A stretch of 64,000 bases of DNA from DATAOG01 sp963798075 (GTDB lineage: Bacteria; Pseudomonadota; Alphaproteobacteria; Geminicoccales; Geminicoccaceae). How positions within the stretch are numbered: the first letter of the stretch is position 1; each line of letters opens with the position of its first letter. Both the position numbers and the translations under genes were made by a program. The notes beneath the pieces are model-generated. The model saw nothing but the letters and a program-made list of their open reading frames with translations, was not told the DNA's origin and searched no databases. The stretch is from the NCBI GenBank assembly GCA_963798075.1, contig CAWCRU010000004.1:1-64000 (forward strand), given 5' to 3'. This document shows positions 41,728 to 49,248 of the stretch, one piece after another.

Positions 41728-43305
41728 ATGACCGAGGCCCCAGGCCATTCGTCCGCATCCCATCCGGCGCTCGCCGCCGCCCCCCCGCCGGGGAGCGACC
41801 CGACGGCCGCCGCGGCGCCCGCCGAAGCCGAGCCCGACCTCTCCTCCATCGTCGGCCGCACCCTCGGGCGCTGGAGCCGGGCGCTGCGCGAGATCGCCGC
41901 CGGCACCCTGATGCCGTTCGGCGGCAGCGACGATCCCGACCTCCCGGCCGAGCAGGCCGAACGCCTCGCGACCGAGATGCGCGCCTGCCTGGAGGCGCGC
42001 GGCGGCGAGGTCCTGGCGCGGGCGCAGGCGGCCGGCATCGCCTCGGTCTATCTCGGCCTCAGCCCGACCGGTCGCGCCCGCTTCTTCGGCCTGCTGGCGC
42101 AGCAGTTCGGGGTCGAGCGGGCCGGCGTCGAGCAGGCGATCGAGTCCTACCGGACGGCCGTCGACGAGCCCGCCAGGCTCAAAGCCGAGCGCGCCTTGCG
42201 GCGCTCCCTGGTGACCCCGGGCATGCGCCTGTTGACCAAGTTCAACGCCCTGCCCGAAGGCATGGAGTTCCTGGTCGACATGCGCGCCGACCTGCTGGCG
42301 CTGGCGAGCGCCGATCCGCAGCTCAAGGCGCTCGACGAGGACTTCCGGCACGTGCTCGCCACCTGGTGCGACGTGGGCTTTCTCACGCTCCAGCGGCTGA
42401 CCTGGGAGACGCCGGCAGCCCTGCTCGAGAAGATCATCGAGTACGAGGCCGTGCACGAGATCCGCTCCTGGCGCGATCTGCGCCATCGGCTCGACGGCGA
42501 TCGCCGCTGCTATGCGTTTTTCCACCCGTCGCTGCCCAAGGAGCCGCTGATCTTTCTCCAGGTCGCTCTGGTCGAGGGCCTGGCCGGGCAGATCGAGCCG
42601 CTCCTGGACGAGAACGGCCCGGGGCTCGATCCCAAGCGGGCCGACAGCGCCATCTTCTACTCGATCACCAATACGCTCTATGGCCTGCGCGGCATCAGCT
42701 TCGGCAATTTCCTGATCAAGCGGGTGGTCGACGATCTCGCCCACGATCTGCCGAACCTCAAGCAGTTCGCGACCCTGTCGCCGATGCCGGGCCTGCTCGC
42801 CTGGCTCGGGCGGCAGCCGGAGGATGCCTGGCTCGACGCCCGGCAACGCCGCGCGCTCGCGGCGAGCGACGGCGCCCAGGCGCAAGGCGATCTGGCCGCG
42901 GTGCTCGGGCAAGGAGGCTGGCTCGAGCATCCCGAGCTGGTCGCGGCCCTCGAGGCGCCTCTGATCCGGGCCGCTGCCCGCTACCTGGTCGAGCGCGACG
43001 ACGCCGGCCTGCCGCTCGACGCGGTCGCCCGCTTCCACCTCGGCAACGGCGCCCGGATCGAGCGCCTCAACTGGCTCGCCGACAACGGCAGCCGCCGTCT
43101 CAAGCAGTCGGCCGGCGTGATGGTGAACTATCTCTACCAGCCGGCGGAAATCGAGCCCAATCACGAGGCGTTCGCCAGCCGGCGGCTGATCACCGTCGCG
43201 CCCGAGATCAACGAGCTGCTGAAGGGCGCGCCGGACGCGACCGCGGCCCTGGTCCAGATCAGCCGCCGCGGCGGTCGCCTGGGCCGCATGATCGGGCGCG
43301 CCTGA
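41728..43305 (+). CDS. Malonyl-CoA decarboxylase
   Basis: A 525-residue enzyme converting malonyl-CoA to acetyl-CoA and CO2. The helical N-terminal domain runs about 50-235. The GNAT-like catalytic domain has CYAFFHPSLPKEPLIFLQVAL, the SITNTLYGLRGISFGNFLIK block and FHLGNGARIERLNWLADN with the conserved catalytic-region His, then VNYLY. The start is the ATG at 41728 (MTEAPGHSS). In rhizobia this is MatA in a matABC operon, but no matB ligase or matC carrier gene follows here, so malonate catabolism is not established. Confidence 0.92.
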   Translation: MTEAPGHSSASHPALAAAPPPGSDPTAAAAPAEAEPDLSSIVGRTLGRWSRALREIAAGTLMPFGGSDDPDLPAEQAERLATEMRACLEARGGEVLARAQAAGIASVYLGLSPTGRARFFGLLAQQFGVERAGVEQAIESYRTAVDEPARLKAERALRRSLVTPGMRLLTKFNALPEGMEFLVDMRADLLALASADPQLKALDEDFRHVLATWCDVGFLTLQRLTWETPAALLEKIIEYEAVHEIRSWRDLRHRLDGDRRCYAFFHPSLPKEPLIFLQVALVEGLAGQIEPLLDENGPGLDPKRADSAIFYSITNTLYGLRGISFGNFLIKRVVDDLAHDLPNLKQFATLSPMPGLLAWLGRQPEDAWLDARQRRALAASDGAQAQGDLAAVLGQGGWLEHPELVAALEAPLIRAAARYLVERDDAGLPLDAVARFHLGNGARIERLNWLADNGSRRLKQSAGVMVNYLYQPAEIEPNHEAFASRRLITVAPEINELLKGAPDATAALVQISRRGGRLGRMIGRA

Positions 43306-43511
43306 TCCGGCCGTGCGCCGGCAGCACCATCGAAGCGCCCCGCGCCGCCCGGGCGTCCAGGCTGGCCGGGCCTGCAAGCCATGCCGCCGCAATCGAACCG
43401 CTGCGACATTTAGCTTGACGCGCCCCGATCGGGCGCGATGATCTCCAGTCGAGTTGGCAAGTCTCAGCTTGCGCAATACGAGAGCTGGATCGAGCAGCGG
43501 ATTTGTGGGTC

Positions 43512-45224
43512 ATGGGCGATCGAAAGCGAGCGCATCCAGTCCAAAGCGATTGGCGGATCTGTGCGCTACTGGCGGCCGCGGTCGCGGGACTGTACGCGAC
43601 TACAGCGGCGGCGCTGCCGCCGGGCCGGCCGATGGTAGCGGGCGCAGGCGTGATCAGGGTCGCGGACCCAACGGCGCCGGCGCCGGACCCGGCAGCGCCG
43701 GGCGACGCGGCGCGAGCGCCCTTTGCCGAGCTCAACGCGGCGCTGGCCGCCGCCCGCGCCCGGCTCCAGGAGCTCTCCAAGGCTGCCGCGGTGGCGGCGA
43801 CGATGGGCCAGGCGCGCCAGGAGCTGAGCACGCTCCGGCAGGAGAATGAACGCCTGCGCGCCGAAGCCGCGGATCTCCAGCAGGGAAGCCAGGACGCCCA
43901 GGCGCGGGTCGCCGAGCTGAGCAAGACGGCGGCGGACGCGGCCGCCGACGCCAAGCGCATCGAAAAGGAGCTCGTCACGATGCGCTGGCAGAATGCCCAA
44001 CTCGCTACCAGCCTCGCCCGCGCCGAGGCGGCGCGGGACCAGAGCGCCGCCGCGGCGCAAAAGAGTGACCAGGCCTTGGCGGCCAAGGTCGACACGCTGG
44101 CCAGGTCGGCCGAGCAGTCGGCAACCGAGATCACGCGTCTGCGCACCGCGCTTGCCGGCGCCGAGCAGCGGCTCGAGACCGCGACCGGCGCGCGCAGCGA
44201 GGCCGAGGCGCGGGTCGCCGAGCTGCAGGCGAAGGCCCAGAGCGCCGAGACCAAAAGCGCCGGTCTCGACCAGCAGCTGACGACCCTGCAAAGCCAGCTC
44301 GCCGAGGCCCGCGGCGAGCGAGACGAGGCCCGCGGGCAGGCCGCCCAAGCCGCGCCCGAGGCCGATCGGCTGCGCGCGGCTCTGGCCTCGGCCCAGGCCG
44401 AGCTCGGGGAGGCAAGGCGCGGCAAGCACGATCTGGAGCAGGAAGTGGCCCAATTGCGGGCGGCCGCGGGCTCGGCCGCCGACGCCGCCCGCCAGAACCT
44501 GCTGGCGGTCGAAGCCCGGATCAAGGAGCTCAATGCAGCGCTCGTCGTCGACATGCCGGCGGCCGGCGATGCCGCGCTCGACCGCGGTGCGGCGGACATG
44601 CCGAAGACCATCCCTGCCGCCGCTCCCGCCGCCGGCATTTCGAGCGGCGCCGCGCCGGGGCCCGGCGCCCCGTCGCCGCCGCCGGTCGCCCGCGCGGCAG
44701 CCCCTGCGGCCCAGAGCGCGGCGGTCGGTGCCGATCTCGATCTGATCAAGTCGGCGGCCGCCGGCCAGGCGCCGGCGAACGGGGACCTCGCGCGCCTGAC
44801 CGCCGCTCTACCGCTCGAGCAGCGCCTGCAGGTGCAAGGCCTGCTGGTCGATCTCGGCGCCAAGGTCGGCCCGCAGGGGCTCGCGCTCACGGTCCCGGGC
44901 GAGGGCCTGTTCGCGATCAACAGCGACCAGATCGAGCCGAGCGCCAACGACACCCTTGCCAAGGTGGCGGAACTGATCAACGCCTACGACGGGCATCCGG
45001 TGCGGATCATCGGCTACACCGATGCGATCGGCGAGGCGTCCTACAACAAGACGCTCTCGCAGCGGCGCGCCCAGCTGGTCAAGCAGTTCTTCGTCGACAA
45101 CTTCGAGATCGACGGCAAGCGCCTGTCGATCGAAGGCCGCGGCGAGGACGAGCCGATCGGGTCCAACGACACGGTGGCCGGGCGCCAGGCCAACCGGCGC
45201 GTCGAGGTTCTGATTCTGGACTGA
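43512..45224 (+). CDS. Coiled-coil OmpA/MotB-domain envelope protein
   Basis: A 570-residue exported protein. After a basic start (MGDRKRAHPVQ) comes a hydrophobic segment ICALLAAAVAGLYATTAAA, a signal peptide or anchor. Residues about 70-345 are a long Ala/Glu/Gln heptad coiled coil, then a Pro/Ala linker of about 80 residues. The C-terminal ~120 residues form an OmpA-like peptidoglycan-binding domain, with RIIGYTDAIGEASYNKTLSQRRA and IEGRGEDEPI and the Asp/Arg peptidoglycan-binding residues visible. The start is the ATG at 43512. It probably spans part of the periplasm and tethers envelope to cell wall. Confidence 0.83.
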   Translation: MGDRKRAHPVQSDWRICALLAAAVAGLYATTAAALPPGRPMVAGAGVIRVADPTAPAPDPAAPGDAARAPFAELNAALAAARARLQELSKAAAVAATMGQARQELSTLRQENERLRAEAADLQQGSQDAQARVAELSKTAADAAADAKRIEKELVTMRWQNAQLATSLARAEAARDQSAAAAQKSDQALAAKVDTLARSAEQSATEITRLRTALAGAEQRLETATGARSEAEARVAELQAKAQSAETKSAGLDQQLTTLQSQLAEARGERDEARGQAAQAAPEADRLRAALASAQAELGEARRGKHDLEQEVAQLRAAAGSAADAARQNLLAVEARIKELNAALVVDMPAAGDAALDRGAADMPKTIPAAAPAAGISSGAAPGPGAPSPPPVARAAAPAAQSAAVGADLDLIKSAAAGQAPANGDLARLTAALPLEQRLQVQGLLVDLGAKVGPQGLALTVPGEGLFAINSDQIEPSANDTLAKVAELINAYDGHPVRIIGYTDAIGEASYNKTLSQRRAQLVKQFFVDNFEIDGKRLSIEGRGEDEPIGSNDTVAGRQANRRVEVLILD

Positions 45225-45574
45225 ACGGCTGCCGCCGGCGGTCGCGCCGCCGCCTGCGATCCGGCCGCCGCGGCCCCCCGCGGCCGCGGCCGCCAGCGGT
45301 TTCTTGCCGCGTCTGCAAATTCCCCTACTTGTGCAATCGAGCGGCGGCAGAGCAGGCCCGTTATCGGAAATTGACTTTGATTTGACTTAAATTGTACTTG
45401 AAAATTTCAAATCAAATTTAGATATATACTTGAATAAGCTTCGATTGTGTTTTATCAATTAACCGCAAAACCCCTGGTCGTCTGGGTCACGTCGGTAGCG
45501 GCGCAGTGATGGGTGGCAACTGCGCCGGGCGACCAGAGGAGAATCAACATCGCACCAGACTTGAGAGGACATCG
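45225..45574. other. Intergenic region with an AT-rich island upstream of rpfF
   Basis: 350 bases. The first 90 are GC-rich with overlapping palindromes around 45265-45290. From about 45355 to 45470 the sequence is strikingly AT-rich for this genome, then GC-rich again to the rpfF start. It holds the inverted repeat and promoter listed separately. Confidence 0.7.
45371..45440 (+). promoter_or_regulatory. AT-rich promoter region of rpfF with a perfect 10-bp inverted repeat
   Basis: TTTGATTTGA (45376-45385) and its exact reverse complement TCAAATCAAA (45407-45416) are separated by 21 nt, a form expected for a dimeric regulator site or a hairpin. Overlapping it, TTGAAA at 45399-45404 followed after about 19 nt by TATATA is a possible sigma-70 pair. 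A second TTGACT lies at 45371. Exact promoter elements are uncertain; the repeat itself is certain. Confidence 0.5.
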
Positions 45575-46612
45575 ATGACCTTTTTCAAAAGACAGACGCT
45601 GGATGGCTCGGCTCAGGCCGCGGTCCAGACGGGCGCGCTCCGGCAAATCGCCCGCATCGAGAACTTCCCGAATCGGTACGATCCCGATCGTGGCTGGCGT
45701 CGGGACAACGTCGTCAGCTTCGATCTGCGAGACCTCGAGGGCCAGTCGGACGCTCTCGGGGTTCGCTTCGAGGCGGGCCAGGGCAGCCTCTGGTGCGCGT
45801 TCAATCACGGCGAGCGACCTTGCTTCACGCCCAAGCTGCTGGCGGCGATCCGACGCCTGCAGGTCCGTCTGCAGCGCGGCCTGACCGGCCCCCCGCGCGC
45901 GCAGGCGCCCCTGCGCAGCCTGATCTGGACCTCGACGATGCCGGGCGTCTGGAACCTCGGCGGCGATCTCGAGCTGTTCGTCGAGCTGATCCGGGCGCAG
46001 GCCGAGGCCGAGCTTCGCCAGTACGCGCATGCCTGCGTCGACGTCGTCTACCAGAACCTGTGCAAGCTCGAGCTGCCGCTGCTGACCATCGCTTTGGTCC
46101 AGGGCGACGCGCTCGGCGGCGGCTTCGAGGCGGTGCTGACCAACGATGTCATCATCGCCGAGCAGGGCAGCAAGTTCGGCCTGCCCGAGATCCTGTTCAA
46201 CATGTTTCCGGGCATGGGCGCCTACAGCCTGCTGTGCCGGCGCCTGGACGGGTGCCGGGCGCAGCAGCTGATCTTGAGCGGCCGCCTGTACGAGGCCGAG
46301 GAGCTCGAGCGGATGGGGCTCGTCGACCTCGTGGTGGCACCCGGCGAGGGCGAGGCCGCGGTCCGCGACTACCTCGCCCGCAACGAGCGCCGCCATGCCG
46401 TGCTGCGCGCGCTCAGCGAGGTCCGCCGGCGCTGCCAGCCCGTCAGCTACGACGAGCTGATCGCGGTCACCGAGCTCTGGGTGACCACAGCGCTCGCCCT
46501 CGACAAGGCCGATCTGCGGCGGATGGAACGCCTCGCGGCCGCGCAGCAGCGGCGCCGGACGCGGGCGCCGGCGCCAGCCGAGCCGCCGCAGCTGCTCAGC
46601 GCGGTCGGCTGA
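45575..46612 (+). CDS. rpfF: RpfF-like DSF (diffusible signal factor) synthase, crotonase family
   Basis: A 345-residue crotonase-fold protein of the RpfF type, which makes cis-2-unsaturated fatty acid signals by dehydrating and releasing 3-hydroxyacyl chains from ACP. Seen: MPGVWNLGGDLELF (about 122-135), ALVQGDALGGGFEAVL with Glu185, and FGLPEILFNMFPGMGAY with Glu205. The two Glu are 20 apart, as are the catalytic pair of characterised RpfF proteins. ILSGRLYEAEELERMGLVD follows. The start is the ATG at 45575, with a GAGAGG sequence upstream. It converges on and overlaps by 17 bp an RpfC-like kinase gene, the arrangement known from xanthomonads. No rpfB ligase is in the window. Exact signal chain length is unknown. 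Confidence 0.88.
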   Translation: MTFFKRQTLDGSAQAAVQTGALRQIARIENFPNRYDPDRGWRRDNVVSFDLRDLEGQSDALGVRFEAGQGSLWCAFNHGERPCFTPKLLAAIRRLQVRLQRGLTGPPRAQAPLRSLIWTSTMPGVWNLGGDLELFVELIRAQAEAELRQYAHACVDVVYQNLCKLELPLLTIALVQGDALGGGFEAVLTNDVIIAEQGSKFGLPEILFNMFPGMGAYSLLCRRLDGCRAQQLILSGRLYEAEELERMGLVDLVVAPGEGEAAVRDYLARNERRHAVLRALSEVRRRCQPVSYDELIAVTELWVTTALALDKADLRRMERLAAAQQRRRTRAPAPAEPPQLLSAVG

Positions 46613-49163
46613 GGACCGGTCGCCCGCGCGTTGCGGCCAGCTCGGCGAGCAAGGCCCGCCGAAGCCGCTCGAACTCGGACCTGAGCCGGGCCACGTGGTC
46701 GGCGCCCCGCTCCGCGAGCTCGGCGGAGCCGATGCCGCGCCAGCCGAGGCAGAGCTCGAACACCGCCGTCGCGCCGAGGTGCGCGGCGCTGCTGCGCAGC
46801 GCGTGCGCCCGGTCGCGGAAGGCGGTCGCATCGGCCGCGCCGGCGGCGACCTCGAGCTCGGCGATCAGCTGCTCGGCGTCGGCGATGAAGTCGTGGATCA
46901 GCCCGGCCAGGAAGCCCTCCTCGTCGTCCAGCTGGCGCAAGCGGTCGAGCAGCGCCGGGTCGAGCACCGGCAGCGGGCGCGCGTCGGCGGCGCGGGGTTC
47001 GCTGCTGGAGGGCCGCCTTGCATCGCCAGGCGCCGCCCGGGCGCTCGCCGCGGCCGGCCGGGTCAGGCGCTCGACCAGGGCCAGCAGCTCCTCGAGCGCC
47101 ACCGGCTTGGTGACGTAGGCGTCCATGCCGGCCGCCTCGCATTGGCGCCTGGCCTCGGCGGTGGCGTCGGCCGTGAGCGCCACGAAGGGCGGCAGGTCGC
47201 GGCCGCCGGTCCCGAACCGGTGCAGCTTGACCGCATCGAGGCCGCCCATGACCGGCATGTTCAGGTCCATGACCACGAGATCGAAGCGGGCGGCCGCCAG
47301 AGCGTCGAGGGCCTCCTCGCCGTTGCCGACCATCGTCACCTCGTGACCCGCGCCGCTCAGCATCTTCTCGATCACCAGCTGGTTGATCCGGTTGTCCTCG
47401 GCGACCAGGATCCGCCGGCTCGGGGAGACGATCGGCAGCGCCGGGGTCGCCTCCCCCGCCGCGTCGGCAGACCCGTCCGCGATCGCCAGCGCCGCGTGCA
47501 GGCTGGCATAGAGAAGATCGTCGCTCGCCGCCCGCGGCAGCCGGGCCAGATAGTCGCCGGCCGCGGCCGGCACCCCATCGGCGATCAGGATGACGTTCAG
47601 CGGCTCGGCCGGGAAGCGCCGGGCCCAGTCGGCGCGCAGCTGGCGATCGAGGTCGGCCGCGGGCAGGCCCAGCAGCACCAGCGCCCGCCGGCGCCCGGCC
47701 TGGGCGAGCGCGCCGCACGCCACTTCCGGGCCGCCGGCGAGCATCACTTCGACCCCCCAGCGCGCGAGCCGCCGCCTGTAGACCAGCGCCGCCGCGCGCT
47801 CGCCCATCAGGACGACCTGCCCGCTCAGCGCCCGCTCGCCATCGGGGCAGCGTGCGAAGGCGCCTTCGAACCGGAAGCACGAGCCGGCTCCGGGAGTGCT
47901 CTCGACGACCAGCGAGCCGCCGAGCAGCCCGGCCAGCTGGCGGGCGATGGCAAGCCCGAGCCCGGTGCCGCCATAGCGCCGGGTGGTCGATTCGTCGGCC
48001 TGCGTGAAGCGCTCGAAGATGCGCTCCTGCGCCTCGGGCGGGATCCCGATGCCGGTGTCCTCCACCTCGATCGCAACCGTCGCGAGCTCGCGCCCGATCG
48101 CGTGCCCGCGCAGGCGGATCGTGACCCGGCCGCGGTCGGTGAACTTGACCGCGTTGGCGGCGAGGTTGACCAGGATCTGCTGCAGCGAGCGCCTGGCGCC
48201 GTGCAAGAGGTGGGGTACCGCCGGGTCGACCTCGAGGTGCAAGGTCAGCCCCTTCTCGACCGCCTGGTGGTGGAGCATGGCGTGCACGGAAGCCAGCAGG
48301 GCGTGGAGATCGAACTCGACCGCCGGATCGGCCTGCTCGGACTCGATGCGGGCGATGTTCAAGATCTCGCCGATCATCTCGAGCAGGGTCTGAGCGGCGC
48401 TGCGCACGGTCTGCACCATGTCGCGCTGCGGGCTCTCGAGGGACGTGCTGCGCAGCAGATCGGCCATGCCGATGATCGCGTGCAGCGGCGTGCGCAGCTC
48501 GTGGCTCATGGTCGCAAGAAAGCGGCTCTTGGCCCGGTTGGCCGCCTCCGCCCGGCCCAGCGCATCGGTCAGCCGGATCAGCAGGGAGGCGGCGTAGGCC
48601 GGCAGCAGCAGGAGCGCGAACCAGAGGCCGGCCGAGAGCGCCGGCTGGCGCCGCCAGTACCCGGTCAGCGCGATCACCAGGGCAAAGCCGCACAGGCTCG
48701 CCAGCGCCGATATGAACAGATAGCGGCGGCCGTAGCGGAACCCCATCCCGAAGGTGATCCAAAGATAGAACGGATAGAACACCGCCGCCGTCGCCTGGCC
48801 GATCGTCAACGCCACCGTGAGCGTCAGCATGTCGAGGGTCATGCCGGCATAGCGCCTGGCCGGTCGCGGCTGCGGCTGCCACAGCAGATGGCCGAACAGC
48901 AGCAGGGCGCCCGCGAGGTAAGCGACCCCGAGCGGCCGGCAGCGCTGCGCCAGGGCCGCCGCCTGACCGTCGCCCTGCGCGGTCAGGCTGAGGTAGAGCA
49001 GACAGGCCGCGGCGATCGCGACCCGGATCAGGACCTGCTCGTGCTCGCTGTCGGCGCGCCCCTGCAGGCGGGCGACCAGCCGCCGGCAGGCCGCGGCCGC
49101 CCGCCGTGGCCGCGATCTTGCCGCCGCTGCCGCGGGGTCCGACCGGAACGCCCGGACACTCAC
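46596..49163 (-). CDS. rpfC: RpfC-like hybrid sensor histidine kinase (HisKA-HATPase-REC-Hpt)
   Basis: An 855-residue membrane sensor. A short N-terminal segment with SEHEQVLIRVAIAAACLLY leads into about five helices (residues 43-195). Then come HisKA with His221 in FLATMSHELRTPLHAIIG, the HATPase domain (NLAANAVKFTDRG, DTGIGIP, GGTGLGLAIARQL), a degenerate middle region, a receiver domain with ILVAEDNRINQLV and phospho-Asp in VVMDLNMPVMGG, and a C-terminal Hpt with HALRSSAAHLGA. This full order, with the pre-TM EHEQ.LIR motif, is that of RpfC, the DSF receptor. The location, tail to tail with rpfF, supports it. The input helix sequence differs from xanthomonads, so signal specificity may differ. 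Confidence 0.87.
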   Translation of the reverse strand: MSVRAFRSDPAAAAARSRPRRAAAACRRLVARLQGRADSEHEQVLIRVAIAAACLLYLSLTAQGDGQAAALAQRCRPLGVAYLAGALLLFGHLLWQPQPRPARRYAGMTLDMLTLTVALTIGQATAAVFYPFYLWITFGMGFRYGRRYLFISALASLCGFALVIALTGYWRRQPALSAGLWFALLLLPAYAASLLIRLTDALGRAEAANRAKSRFLATMSHELRTPLHAIIGMADLLRSTSLESPQRDMVQTVRSAAQTLLEMIGEILNIARIESEQADPAVEFDLHALLASVHAMLHHQAVEKGLTLHLEVDPAVPHLLHGARRSLQQILVNLAANAVKFTDRGRVTIRLRGHAIGRELATVAIEVEDTGIGIPPEAQERIFERFTQADESTTRRYGGTGLGLAIARQLAGLLGGSLVVESTPGAGSCFRFEGAFARCPDGERALSGQVVLMGERAAALVYRRRLARWGVEVMLAGGPEVACGALAQAGRRRALVLLGLPAADLDRQLRADWARRFPAEPLNVILIADGVPAAAGDYLARLPRAASDDLLYASLHAALAIADGSADAAGEATPALPIVSPSRRILVAEDNRINQLVIEKMLSGAGHEVTMVGNGEEALDALAAARFDLVVMDLNMPVMGGLDAVKLHRFGTGGRDLPPFVALTADATAEARRQCEAAGMDAYVTKPVALEELLALVERLTRPAAASARAAPGDARRPSSSEPRAADARPLPVLDPALLDRLRQLDDEEGFLAGLIHDFIADAEQLIAELEVAAGAADATAFRDRAHALRSSAAHLGATAVFELCLGWRGIGSAELAERGADHVARLRSEFERLRRALLAELAATRGRPVLSRPR

Positions 49164-49248
49164 GAGGGCCCCTCCGTCACCGGCGGTCCTCGTCTCGGGG
49201 GCGGGAGGGTGGCGCTCGCGCGCATCGGGCCTGCCGGCCGCGCCGGCC

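Noticed and set aside
41728..43305. matABC malonate operon
   Set aside because: Only the decarboxylase is present; neighbours are unrelated.
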